Source: Verrucomicrobiota bacterium (lineage in GTDB: Bacteria; Verrucomicrobiota; Verrucomicrobiia; Chthoniobacterales; Chthoniobacteraceae). Taken from it: DNA of 64,000 bases. Below the pieces are notes generated by a model that was not told the DNA's origin, did not search any database, and saw only the letters and a program-made list of their open reading frames with translations. Both the position numbers and the translations under genes were made by a program. Positions 17,710 to 25,996 of this stretch are shown piece after piece. The DNA is taken from assembly GCA_026398235.1 (NCBI GenBank), contig JAPLTE010000048.1, positions 1-64,000 on the forward strand, read 5' to 3'. Numbering within the stretch: the stretch's first letter is position 1; each line of letters starts with the position of its first letter.

Positions 17710-18901
17710 AATCCTGGGCGTGTTCTGCGCCATCGATCTGTTTGTCTGGTGGCGCAGCGCCCGCCTTTTGGGACGCGGCGCGCATCCCGGAGCGCGGTGG
17801 GTGGTGCACGGTTTTTTCACCGCGCAGGTCGCCACATTGGGCGCGATGATTTGGGGCAGTTTCCATCAGGTGAGCAGCTTTCTGCTTTCCGCCCCTTTTT
17901 TGGGTTTGGCTTTTCTCTGGCATTTGCTCGTGGCCCCGCTGGCTCTCGTGGGCAACCTGCTGGGGGTTGGGATTGAGGCGGTGATGGGATGCTTTCGCTT
18001 TGTCCCACGGAAAACGGCGACTGCCCCGGCGGACCCCAACGGAATAAGCCGTCGCAATTTCCTGGGAACGGTGGCGGCGTTGGCTCCGCCCGTTTTAACG
18101 CTGGGGCTTGGAACCATTGCCGCGCGCCAACTCGGCCATTTCCGCATCCGGCGGCTGACCGTGCATCTGCCCGGGTTGCCCGCCGCGCTGGACGGGATGA
18201 CGATTGCGCATCTGACCGATTCGCATGTCGGCCCGTTCACGAACGGGCGTGCGCTCAAGCAAATCGTGGAGGAAGCGAACAAGCTCAATGCCGATTTGAT
18301 GTTGTTTACGGGCGATCTCATCAACCACGACCTCGCGTATTTGCCGGAATCCCTCGAGATGCTGCGCGCCTTGCGCCCCGAGCCGGTGCTCTGCGAAGGC
18401 AACCACGATTTGATGCAAGGCCGCTATCCGTTTGAGAGCCAGGTGAAGGCCGCAGGATTTCGTTTGCTCGTGGATGAAACCGTCACGGTTTCCGTGCGCG
18501 GCCAACCGGTGCAGTTGCTTGGGCTGCGCTGGACGGGCCCGGGCAATCTGGAGGATCGCCACGACGAAACGGGGATCGCCGCTTCCATGCATGCCCTTTT
18601 GCGGCAGCGCGACCCGGCTGCGTTCCCGATCCTGCTCGCGCACCATCCGCATGCGTGGGACTACTGTGGCGACCTTCCGCTGACCCTTTCCGGCCACACG
18701 CACGGCGGGCAGTTGATGCTGAATCCGCAATACGGTTTTGGCCCGCTGATGTTCCGGTACTGGTCGGGCCTGTACAGCCGCCCCGCCACGTCCAGTCACC
18801 CGGTACAGACGCTCGTGGTCAACAACGGGATCGGCAACTGGTTTCCCCTGCGCACCGCCGCCCCTGCGGAGATCATCCACCTTACCCTGCGGCGCGCGTA
18901 G
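17693..18901 (+). CDS. Membrane-linked metallophosphoesterase (calcineurin-like)
   Basis: The 402-residue protein has an N-terminal membrane region (about residues 1-95) and a SRRNFL segment followed by a hydrophobic stretch (about 119-145) that could be a Tat-type or internal signal. The phosphoesterase domain follows, with DSHVGPF, GDLINHD, GNHD, LLAHHPHAWDYC and SGHTHGGQ, which supply the five metal-ligand motifs of the YkuE-type family. The catalytic part should face outside the membrane. Start ATG 17693 lies inside the last codons of the rhomboid-like gene, so the two are co-translated. Substrate unknown. Confidence 0.9.
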   Translation: MSLLSKILGVFCAIDLFVWWRSARLLGRGAHPGARWVVHGFFTAQVATLGAMIWGSFHQVSSFLLSAPFLGLAFLWHLLVAPLALVGNLLGVGIEAVMGCFRFVPRKTATAPADPNGISRRNFLGTVAALAPPVLTLGLGTIAARQLGHFRIRRLTVHLPGLPAALDGMTIAHLTDSHVGPFTNGRALKQIVEEANKLNADLMLFTGDLINHDLAYLPESLEMLRALRPEPVLCEGNHDLMQGRYPFESQVKAAGFRLLVDETVTVSVRGQPVQLLGLRWTGPGNLEDRHDETGIAASMHALLRQRDPAAFPILLAHHPHAWDYCGDLPLTLSGHTHGGQLMLNPQYGFGPLMFRYWSGLYSRPATSSHPVQTLVVNNGIGNWFPLRTAAPAEIIHLTLRRA

Positions 18902-18955
18902 CGGAAAAAACCGTTTACAAAAGGAACGGCTCGCCGAAAATTCCCTCTTCCCAAA

Positions 18956-19096
18956 ATGAAAACCGTTTCCCTGCTCCTGCTGGTCCTTTCCCTTTCCCTG
19001 TTGTTGGGCGGCTGCGCTTCGAATGCCGAAGACCAGGCCTTTTTTGAAACCGGCTGGCGGCATCCCGGCGAGAACGAAGCCCGGCTGGGGCATTAG
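18956..19096 (+). CDS. Small lipoprotein (46 aa)
   Basis: ATG 18956 opens a short frame with a basic start, a leucine-rich core and the lipobox LLGGC at residues 16-20, then 26 polar residues ending at TAG 19096. It lies 54 bp after the metallophosphoesterase gene. A lipobox in this position rarely arises by chance, but no function is known. Confidence 0.65.
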   Translation: MKTVSLLLLVLSLSLLLGGCASNAEDQAFFETGWRHPGENEARLGH

Positions 19097-19134
19097 AGCG
19101 TTTTTCGGCGCTTCGAGAGGGGCCGGGCGCGCGC

Positions 19135-21018
19135 TTACGATCCCGGCAGCAGTTTTTGCACGAGGCGCTGAATGCCTTCCTGCGCAAATTCGCTGGGGGG
19201 ATACACCTTTTGCGCTTTCAAATACCAGGCAAGGCTGGAACCGGTCTGCCCCTTGGCTTCCAACTGCTGCGCGTTGCGGATGCAATGCACAAAATCCGAA
19301 GCTTCCGTGGTCAGATTCGCCCGTAACTGGTTGAGCTTCGTGTCGTCCGGGAATTGTTTGGAAGCCCGCTCCACGCCTTCCCACGCTCCATTCGTGTCGC
19401 CACGTTTGGCAATCTCCGTGCTGCGCCCGATCACCGTTTCGATCTGCTGCAAATTCATGAGCGCGGCTTCGAGCTGCTTCTGGCGCTGGGGATCAAAAGC
19501 CGTGGCCGCAATGAAGCGTCCCTTGTCTTCGTAAATCTGCCGGTAGTTGTGCTGGCTGGTCAACTGCTCGAGGTCGGCCAACGCTTTGCCCTGCACATCG
19601 GCGTGCGAGAAAATCATGCCTGCGACTTCGGCCAGCGCGGGATTGCGCGGCCAGAGGGTGGTCGCCTCGCGTAATTCGTTTTCCAGTGTTGTGCGATCCC
19701 CGCTTACGGCGGCGTTCTTGGCCTTAGCGAGGTGCATGGCGCTCACGGTGCGGGCGGTTTCGATGGCAGCCCGCGGCTGGGAGGCATCGAAATCCTTGGC
19801 GATGGTTTCCAGTTCTTTAACCAACGTTTCGGCCAGCGCGTAATCGCGCACGTCGAGCGCGGAAATGAGCCGGTTGCCCTTTTGGGTGAACTCGAGCGCC
19901 TGCCGCTTTTTGTCGCGTTGGAGCGTGCGGATTTCCGGCATGTATTCGCCAACGAGAAACGCTTCGCTGAGGCGTTTGGTGGCGCTTTCAATCTCGTTCT
20001 TCTGGAGCAGGAAATGGTACGCTTCGACCCCTTCTTTCACGTCGCGCATCGCCTCATTGGCGAGGGAATCGACCACGCCAACGGTGAGCGGCATCCCGGT
20101 TTCCTTCGTGTAGAGTTCCGTCATGGACGCATTGTTCCCGGATTTGCTCCCCTTGTCCGGTTTGCCCGATTTACTTTTGCCCAGGGTCGTGCCGCCGTCG
20201 TTAAAGATGTGCCGGTAAAACCGGGTGGCCATCACGACATGCTGGAACCGGCGCTGGAGGAAAAATTGCGCGATCAAGGCCTGGAACTCAATGCGGGCCT
20301 GGACTTCGGTGATTTCCCGCTTCGTGGTGTTCGCGACGATGCGGGCGTTGACCTCGACGAGGCGCTGGACGTAAGGAGCCATCCGCTTTTCTTGATCCTT
20401 GGCCTCCTTGGCCTCCTTGGCGGCGCTCGATTTCCCGCTGGGATGGAACGTGATCGAATCGGTATGCTGCGCGGCCCATTCATACTGCTTGCGCTGATTT
20501 TGCAACTCCTGGTTGGCCGCCACGAGGCGGTCCTGTGCCCGCATGGAGAGCCAGGAGCTATAAACGGCATCCGCCAGGGCATCGCAAAGGCGGGCATCAA
20601 TGCTGAAATTGGAGGCTTGGGGGAGCAATTTCCAGGCTTCCAGGGTGGCAGTGCGGCTGTCGTTTTCGGGAGCTAGTTTGGTGAGGATGGCGCGCAGGAT
20701 CTTCTGATATTGCAAATCCTCCCCGGTCGTTTCCTCGGCGGCATTCAGGTATTTCTCAAACCGCGCCTGGAAAAAGCGCTGGTTGGTGATGTTCCAGTTC
20801 TTGCCATCCCAAGTGAGCACTTCGTTCCCGGGATTGAGCACCGGCACATCTTTGCCGAGGAAGGACGGTTGTCCGGTTTTCGACGAGGATGAGGATGGGG
20901 CCGAGGAGGAAGCCGGGGCGGCAGGCTGCGCATGGGATGGGGCGGGAGCGGGAGCGTCGGGAACCTGCGCACCTAAGGGGGCCGCGCCGCACAAGAGGAG
21001 AAGGAGGAGCCGTTTCAT
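19135..21018 (-). CDS. Secreted alpha-helical protein of unknown function
   Basis: The 627-residue protein has a signal peptide (MKRLLLLLLCGAAPLGAQ), a Pro/Ala/Ser-rich linker to residue 50, then long helices with TPR-like spacing, for example LVKELETIAKDFDASQPRAA, and a lysine-rich loop near residue 290. I do not recognise a named family; it resembles conserved verrucomicrobial envelope proteins. It overlaps the upstream membrane-protein gene by 4 bp, so the two are co-translated and may act together. Confidence 0.8.
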   Translation of the reverse strand: MKRLLLLLLCGAAPLGAQVPDAPAPAPSHAQPAAPASSSAPSSSSSKTGQPSFLGKDVPVLNPGNEVLTWDGKNWNITNQRFFQARFEKYLNAAEETTGEDLQYQKILRAILTKLAPENDSRTATLEAWKLLPQASNFSIDARLCDALADAVYSSWLSMRAQDRLVAANQELQNQRKQYEWAAQHTDSITFHPSGKSSAAKEAKEAKDQEKRMAPYVQRLVEVNARIVANTTKREITEVQARIEFQALIAQFFLQRRFQHVVMATRFYRHIFNDGGTTLGKSKSGKPDKGSKSGNNASMTELYTKETGMPLTVGVVDSLANEAMRDVKEGVEAYHFLLQKNEIESATKRLSEAFLVGEYMPEIRTLQRDKKRQALEFTQKGNRLISALDVRDYALAETLVKELETIAKDFDASQPRAAIETARTVSAMHLAKAKNAAVSGDRTTLENELREATTLWPRNPALAEVAGMIFSHADVQGKALADLEQLTSQHNYRQIYEDKGRFIAATAFDPQRQKQLEAALMNLQQIETVIGRSTEIAKRGDTNGAWEGVERASKQFPDDTKLNQLRANLTTEASDFVHCIRNAQQLEAKGQTGSSLAWYLKAQKVYPPSEFAQEGIQRLVQKLLPGS

Positions 21019-21419
21019 GCTTTTTTGAGACCCTTTACGCTGAGGATTCCCTTCTCGTCGACTTCCACTGAAAAGTTGAAGTGCTGCCCTTTCTGGATGT
21101 TCACGCTGTTGAATTCGGCAGGGATAAACACCGGAAGGATCTCGGTGGAAGCCCCGGTGTTCACCTCGACCGAGAACAACCGGCCCGCCTGGGTCGAGGA
21201 GGCCAGGTAATTCCAGATGGTGCCGTTGATCTTGTAGCTATTGCCCCGCAGACTATTCGAGTTTTCCAAATACGCGGGCACCTCCAGCGGGGCCAGCGTC
21301 CGGTAGGGGTCACTCACCCGGCCTACCAGGAAATAGCCCGTGGTGACTGCCCCGATGATGAGAAAGAAAACCAGGGCAATCCACACAGGATGAATGGCGA
21401 AACTTGCGCGACGAGCCAT
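21015..21419 (-). CDS. Membrane-anchored conserved protein of unknown function
   Basis: 134 residues with one N-terminal transmembrane helix (VWIALVFFLIIGAVTTGYFL, about 12-31) and a beta-rich exported domain. Start ATG 21419; a longer frame upstream overlaps the intergenic region and is not supported. It is the first gene of a pair with the 627-residue secreted protein and follows the ABC transporter by 44 bp on the same strand, so the three may be one operon. Confidence 0.78.
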   Translation of the reverse strand: MARRASFAIHPVWIALVFFLIIGAVTTGYFLVGRVSDPYRTLAPLEVPAYLENSNSLRGNSYKINGTIWNYLASSTQAGRLFSVEVNTGASTEILPVFIPAEFNSVNIQKGQHFNFSVEVDEKGILSVKGLKKA

Positions 21420-21463
21420 GGGGTGAATATGTAGGGGGGAAGGGGGCGGTTTGCAACCTGCTT

Positions 21464-23212
21464 CTACTCCCACCGGCAGCGAATGCAGCCAAGGTAGGAA
21501 ACGATGAGCCCGATGATCACGTGGCAGGCGAGCGCAAAGAGACACAGGTCGCCCAGAGAAAGATCGGTGGGGGCAACCGACTGTACCACGTCGTAATAAC
21601 GGGTGTCGCGCATGGTTTGCAGCACGCCCGACCAGCTCCAATAGGCCGCGATGAACGGCCGCGTCAGCCAGCGGAAGAAATCCGGCAACCCGAGCACCGC
21701 GCCCGAAAGCGGCAATTGGAAGCCGACGAGGTAAATCGAGACAAGGGAGGCTTGTTCGGGCGACTTCATCATGCTCGAAATGGCGAGGCACGTGGAGGTC
21801 ATCGCGGCATTGGCGAGAAAGAGGAGGAGAATTTGGTCCCCGAGGTCGCCCGGCACATGGCAGATCCCGTTGACGAAGACCGCCATCCAACACGACTGCA
21901 AGGCCACCAGCACGCACAAAAACGTGGCCTTGCTGGCCAGGTAACTCAGCGGCCGCAACCCGCCGAGTTTTTCTTTTTCAAAAATGAGCCGTTCGGCGGC
22001 GATCTCCCGCGCGGAGTTGTTGGACCCCATCAACGTGAGGAGCACCACCTGCATCACGACCAACCCGGAAACGAGTTGCCCGATTTTGGCAGACTGGATG
22101 GTGAACGCGATGGCTTCGCGCAGTTGCTGGATCACGTTGATGTCGGCGGTCATCCCCGGATTTTGCACCTGCGGCAACCCGCCGAGGGCAAAGATCACCA
22201 CGAGACACGGGAAGCCCAGCAGGAGGGCGAGGTGCAGCCAGACCTGGCTTTTGTCGCGGAAAAAGATGCGCCAGCGCCGCTCCAGCAACACCAAGAATTG
22301 GTTCAGCAGTCCCGGCGTCGCAATCGGTTTCGGGCGCTCGCTTGCGCCGTCTTCCGGAGCCGTGGAAGCGGGGGGCGCGGGGTCTGGCGCCGCGAGCGGT
22401 TGGTCCATCTTCGGCTCAAATTCCGCGCGCCGGGCATTCCAGGCGTCGTGCCATTCCTGGGGGTTGCGCTTGGCCAGTTTGGGAAAGACGTCCTCGGCGC
22501 TTTCGGCCTTGAAATATTCCAGCAATTGCGCCGTTGTGCCATGAAACACCATCGAGCCGTGGAACATCACGACCACCGAATCGCAAAGGGCGATGTGCCG
22601 CAGGTTATGGGTGACGGCCAAGACGATCCGCTCGCCGCCCCGGGTGAGATCGTACATCAGGCGCATGATTTCCTCCTCGGATTTGGGATCGAGCCCGCTG
22701 GTGACTTCGTCGGCAATGAGCAGCGACGGGTAGGTAACCAGTTCCAGCGCCAGCCCGAGCCGCCGCTTTTCACCGCCTGAAAGCACGCGCACGCGCCGCC
22801 CCGAGATCCCCATGATGCCGACCTGTTCGAGGATCGATTTTGCACGGAAATAGCGGTCCTGTTCGCTTAGGCCCGTCACGCGAAGCCGGAGCGCGTCGAT
22901 CATACTTTCCCATACCGTCAAGTGATCGAACGCGATGCTGAATTGCGGGACGTAGCCGATGTCGTAAGGCGCGAGATCCTCCTCTGCAAGATCGCGGCCG
23001 CACCAGTGGACGCCTCCCTCCGTGGCTTCGTGGACGCCTGCAATCACTTTGACCAGCGTGCTCTTGCCGCTGCCCGCCGGGCCAACGATTCCCACCAACT
23101 GGCCGGGCGGAATATTCAGGCAAACATCGCGCAATAAATCCTGCGGGGCGTGCGTGGGGCCGACTTGGAGGTGAATGTGGTGGAGGGCAAGCACGCCGTG
23201 GATCTTAGGCAC
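21464..23212 (-). CDS. ABCG-like half transporter: ATPase fused to ABC-2 permease
   Basis: Residues 1-240 form an ABC ATPase with intact Walker A GPAGSGKST (about 44-52), signature LSGGEKRRLG, Walker B LLIADEVTSGLDP and an H-loop in LAVTHNLRHIALCD. A linker rich in Pro/Ala leads to a C-terminal ABC-2 membrane domain (residues 325-582, about six helices). This order is that of ABCG-type half transporters, which act as dimers. The substrate is unknown. It is the first gene of a likely operon with the two envelope genes downstream. Confidence 0.88.
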   Translation of the reverse strand: MPKIHGVLALHHIHLQVGPTHAPQDLLRDVCLNIPPGQLVGIVGPAGSGKSTLVKVIAGVHEATEGGVHWCGRDLAEEDLAPYDIGYVPQFSIAFDHLTVWESMIDALRLRVTGLSEQDRYFRAKSILEQVGIMGISGRRVRVLSGGEKRRLGLALELVTYPSLLIADEVTSGLDPKSEEEIMRLMYDLTRGGERIVLAVTHNLRHIALCDSVVVMFHGSMVFHGTTAQLLEYFKAESAEDVFPKLAKRNPQEWHDAWNARRAEFEPKMDQPLAAPDPAPPASTAPEDGASERPKPIATPGLLNQFLVLLERRWRIFFRDKSQVWLHLALLLGFPCLVVIFALGGLPQVQNPGMTADINVIQQLREAIAFTIQSAKIGQLVSGLVVMQVVLLTLMGSNNSAREIAAERLIFEKEKLGGLRPLSYLASKATFLCVLVALQSCWMAVFVNGICHVPGDLGDQILLLFLANAAMTSTCLAISSMMKSPEQASLVSIYLVGFQLPLSGAVLGLPDFFRWLTRPFIAAYWSWSGVLQTMRDTRYYDVVQSVAPTDLSLGDLCLFALACHVIIGLIVSYLGCIRCRWE

Positions 23213-23281
23213 CTTTTAAACGCTTTACAACAAGGCTCACGCAACAGGAAAAGGAATCTGGAACTCAGGATCTCTGATGCG

Positions 23282-23319
23282 TGTCATCCCGAGCAGAGTG
23301 AGTGGGTCCCGCAAACCAT
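23282..23319. repeat. Left arm of a palindromic intergenic repeat split by an insertion
   Basis: The arm begins TGTCATCCCGAG and ends CGCAAACCAT. Its reverse complement, with several mismatches, is at 26017-26053 (ATGGTTTGCG to GGAATGACA). The cassette from 23337 to 25996 sits between the two arms. Confidence 0.75.
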
Positions 23320-23328
23320 TTCAGGGTT

Positions 23329-23336
23329 GGATTTTT
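23329..23336 (+). repeat. Target-site duplication, left copy (GGATTTTT)
   Basis: GGATTTTT abuts the left terminal inverted repeat, and the same 8 bp abuts the right one at 25997-26004, as expected after transposition. Confidence 0.85.
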
Positions 23337-23356
23337 GGTAGTGTCCTAATTTGAAT
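23337..23356 (+). repeat. Left terminal inverted repeat of the cassette
   Basis: GGTAGTGTCCTAATTTGAAT is matched in reverse complement at 25977-25996 with no mismatch. Confidence 0.95.
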
Positions 23357-23454
23357 TTTCTCGCCGGGTTTGCGGAGGTGTGCGATTTTTCCGCCTGGGG
23401 ACTCGAACCCTATGCGGTTCTATCTCCAGCGCAGCGCCAAGCCACCCCCGGTTT

Positions 23455-24456
23455 TTACATCGGCAGGCTCATTGTATCTCCAAATTTTGGAGCGGAAACA
23501 TCAAGTCGCCTCTTGAATTCATCCCATGTTTGGCACCCCCTCATTAAAAAAATCACATTTGAAAGATACTGCTGTAGCTCTGGGATGCCGATATCCTCAG
23601 TTAGGTGCTGATGGTGCTTTCTGGTACGTCTGCCGGTGGTTTCGTTTTTGGGGTTAACTTCGCGCAGCCGCTTCTTGATTCCTGGGGCTAGGCGGTCGTA
23701 CACGATGTCGTTTGTCCAATGTCCAACATACGACGGTTTCACAGAATTGCCGCTAACGTGAATATTCAAATTTTTGAGACGAAATAGATGTTGGTAAAAT
23801 TCCAATGGAAATCGCCGCGTCCACTTTGCCCAATCATCCTTGATATACTTCTCAAGAATTTTTTGAAGGGCTTTGCGATCTCGGATTTCTTGGTATCCTG
23901 TGGCCTCATCAACCAGCGCTAAAATTCCAAGTTTTGCCAAGCTGCGCATAATTATTTCGCATGCCTTGGCAACATTTTGTTGCGAAGAATGAAGTGCTCC
24001 CGGTGTGTCTCGCGCAGAAAGATATGCTTCGCACGCTAATGGAACAATCTCGGCACGATAGCCCTGCTTGCTTGACCCAGATTCCGTTCTGTATTCCACC
24101 ATGTCCAGTACGCCCCGTAACTCCTTTGAAATAAAGGGCTCCAAGTTCTTTGCCTCCAAAAAATTCGGCATGTCGGTACGCTTATATGATCCCTTCCACG
24201 GGCGTCCCAATGCCTTCATAAAACCGGCGCTGTTAATCAGGCGCACTGTCTCGCCGTTTATTTCTACCACCGCACAGGGGATTTTCGCCGTTCCAAGCTC
24301 TATTTCTCCTTCAAAATGAGAAACAGGCAACCCCCACCTCGCATCTGCGGCCTTCTTGGCGATTTCTGCCCGCTGTTCTGCGGACAAGGCTTTTTTCCTC
24401 GCCTCTCCGCCTAATGATTGGATGGATTTTTCCTGCATGGATGAGAGATTTGCCAA
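23455..24456 (-). CDS. P63C-domain protein
   Basis: The 333-residue protein carries the P63C domain in its C-terminal half (LVDEATGYQEIRDRKALQKI, EFYQHLFRLKN, then HWTNDIVYDRLAPGIKKRLR and QHLTEDIGI). The N-terminal 40 residues are charged and helical (LGGEARKKALSAEQRAEIAK). P63C proteins occur on phages and mobile elements; no biochemical role is established. It lies downstream of the DNA methyltransferase inside the cassette, where a restriction enzyme would be expected, but no nuclease motif is evident. Confidence 0.85.
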   Translation of the reverse strand: MANLSSMQEKSIQSLGGEARKKALSAEQRAEIAKKAADARWGLPVSHFEGEIELGTAKIPCAVVEINGETVRLINSAGFMKALGRPWKGSYKRTDMPNFLEAKNLEPFISKELRGVLDMVEYRTESGSSKQGYRAEIVPLACEAYLSARDTPGALHSSQQNVAKACEIIMRSLAKLGILALVDEATGYQEIRDRKALQKILEKYIKDDWAKWTRRFPLEFYQHLFRLKNLNIHVSGNSVKPSYVGHWTNDIVYDRLAPGIKKRLREVNPKNETTGRRTRKHHQHLTEDIGIPELQQYLSNVIFLMRGCQTWDEFKRRLDVSAPKFGDTMSLPM

Positions 24457-24527
24457 AAGTTATGCTTTCTTGCAAGCACAAAAAGATTTTGCTTTAAGTG
24501 CTTGCAAGGATTTGAGAATATCCGCGT

Positions 24528-24578
24528 ATGGCAAACATCCTCTCAAAAGAAAAACAGGCCGCAGTTGGAGGTCTTTGA
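24528..24578 (+). pseudogene. Possible N-terminal remnant of an IS1-type transposase
   Basis: ATG 24528 reads MANILSKEKQAAVGGL and then a stop. Many IS1-family transposases of PVC bacteria begin in this manner, with a basic helix leading into a HTH. Only this fragment remains; the rest is replaced by an unrelated small frame. The identification is from memory of family starts and is tentative. Confidence 0.35.
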
Positions 24579-24728
24579 CCTTACGGGCCACCCTAAAGCC
24601 AAACGATGCTATGCTGGCACTATCTAGACGGCAAAACATGGCGCTACACGGCGGTTTTAGAGATTCCGCCCGTGGATTCTCCACAAATGGCCGTCTTGGT
24701 GGCGGTTGCGGCTAAGGCGAAATCATGA
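24562..24728 (+). pseudogene. Remnant of a small conserved mobile-element protein, one frameshift
   Basis: One frame reads QLEVFDLTGHPKAKRCYA up to about 24614. The next frame continues WHYLDGKTWRYTAVLEIPPV and stops at 24728. Joining them by adding one T restores a plausible 55-residue protein. Such small proteins are common near insertion sequences and in phage-like regions; the function is unknown. Its end overlaps the stop of the methyltransferase gene on the other strand. Confidence 0.45.
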
Positions 24729-25592
24729 GCGGCATCTTTCTTTAATTTTGGTCAGTGCGGAAGATGCCCCCATACTCTTCAATTCTTCTATCGCCACTTT
24801 GACATATTCACCATCTATCTCGAAGCCGCTAAAACTCGCAACATGACGCTCCACAGCAGCAAATGCGGTGTGCCCTATTCCCAAAAATGGGTCCATTACT
24901 ACGGAGTCGCCATTTTTTCCGTGAAGTTTGATGCACTGCTCTGCCAATTCAGTGGGAAATGTTGCTGGATGAGGGCGATCCTTGGCTCGATTGCAAATTG
25001 TCTTGTAGGGAATGAACCAGGTATTCCCTCTGCATTTTACATCTTCTCCGCCTGTATGCCCCCATCGTGAAATGTTGCTTTTATCGGCGTATGGAACCCC
25101 GACCGCTTTTCGGTCTAGGTGGGTATCGCCGCGCGGCGTTAAGTGGAAAATATATTCGTGCAGATCATTTACAAAACGATCCGAATTGATTGGTTTGTAG
25201 TGCCCGAAATGTCTTGTTTCCTCTCCGTCCTTCCCTGGCATAGCAATAGACTTGATCCAATGAATCGTATTTTGAAGATGAAACATCTCATTTTCCTGCA
25301 CAAGCCTCTGGACAATGGCATGGGGCAATAAGGGCTGTTTTAAGGAGCCGCCCACATTCAAAAAAAGCGATCCATCTTCTTTTAATGTTCTTCTCACTTC
25401 TGAGGCCCATTCATCTGTCCATTCCAAATATTCCTCCCACTGGAGCGTGTCGGAATACGAGCGGTAGGATATTCCGAGATTATATGGGGGAGATGTGACG
25501 ACAATATCAACGGTTTTGGACTGAACGAACTGCCGCATACCAGCAACGCAGTCTCCGTGAAAAATATTGATGGATGTGGGAGAAAAATTCAT
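24723..25592 (-). CDS. Site-specific DNA methyltransferase, beta-class (N4-cytosine or N6-adenine)
   Basis: Transfers a methyl group from SAM to an exocyclic amino group in a DNA site. The catalytic motif IV TSPPYNLG occurs near residue 33, before the SAM-binding motif MDPFLGIGHTAFAA near residue 240, which is the beta-class order. TSPPY favours N4-cytosine but does not exclude N6-adenine. I use ATG 25592 (MNFSPTSINIFHGDC, 289 residues), since the frame upstream overlaps the neighbouring 90-residue gene. It is the middle gene of the cassette. The recognition sequence cannot be read from the protein. Confidence 0.92.
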   Translation of the reverse strand: MNFSPTSINIFHGDCVAGMRQFVQSKTVDIVVTSPPYNLGISYRSYSDTLQWEEYLEWTDEWASEVRRTLKEDGSLFLNVGGSLKQPLLPHAIVQRLVQENEMFHLQNTIHWIKSIAMPGKDGEETRHFGHYKPINSDRFVNDLHEYIFHLTPRGDTHLDRKAVGVPYADKSNISRWGHTGGEDVKCRGNTWFIPYKTICNRAKDRPHPATFPTELAEQCIKLHGKNGDSVVMDPFLGIGHTAFAAVERHVASFSGFEIDGEYVKVAIEELKSMGASSALTKIKERCRS

Positions 25593-25653
25593 GGCGAAAT
25601 GAATTTCGACAATCCAATCCAAAAAGTACAGGAAAAAATATATTTGCAAATCA

Positions 25654-25926
25654 CTAATTTTCAGCAACTTGCCTGCCCAGCCTCGGCCCAAGCGTGCGAC
25701 AAAAAATTGTCACAAGCCGTTTTTCCCACCCTCCATTACCATAATCGAACGCATACCGGGGAATTTTTTCCTCATGTTCATCCATCAACTCCAATTCCCC
25801 CGTTTCCCTATTAACCCGGCGCTGCAATTCAACCAGTAAGCCTTGATAACCCCCATCTCGCTCTGTGGCAGGTGACTGCTCATCCAACTCTGCGATTTCC
25901 TCCTGATTCAATATTACAATTCGCAT
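25654..25926 (-). CDS. Small acidic protein of unknown function (first gene of the cassette)
   Basis: 90 residues from ATG 25926: MRIVILNQEEIAELDEQSPA, a central charged region and RYAFDYGNGGWEKRLVTIF near the C-terminus. It lies 61 bp upstream of the methyltransferase on the same strand. Similar small proteins precede methyltransferases in other mobile restriction-modification loci as far as I recall, but I cannot name the family. A regulatory (controller-like) or accessory role is possible. No HTH is evident. Confidence 0.6.
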   Translation of the reverse strand: MRIVILNQEEIAELDEQSPATERDGGYQGLLVELQRRVNRETGELELMDEHEEKIPRYAFDYGNGGWEKRLVTIFCRTLGPRLGRQVAEN

Positions 25927-25976
25927 ATTGGATCGTATTTTAGCGCTGCGCCGTCCGAAGATCAAGTTTTTCAAAG

Positions 25977-25996
25977 ATTCAAATTAGGACACTACC
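25977..25996 (-). repeat. Right terminal inverted repeat of the cassette
   Basis: Exact reverse complement of 23337-23356. Confidence 0.95.

Larger units (their letters stand above)
23337..25996. mobile_element. 2.66-kb transposon-like cassette carrying a DNA methyltransferase and a P63C protein
   Basis: The cassette is bounded by perfect 20-bp inverted repeats and flanked by an 8-bp direct duplication. All three intact genes inside run on the reverse strand and are clearly lower in GC than the flanking chromosome. No complete transposase is present. A short frame at 24528 resembles the start of an IS1-type transposase, and ends beginning GG with an 8-bp duplication suit the IS1 or IS1595 families; the family call is inference. 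It should be non-autonomous and depend on a transposase supplied elsewhere. Confidence 0.85.

Noticed and set aside
24460-24684. 74-codon reverse frame between the methyltransferase and the P63C gene
   Set aside because: Cys-rich and without family traits. The opposite strand reads recognisable mobile-element fragments across the same bases.
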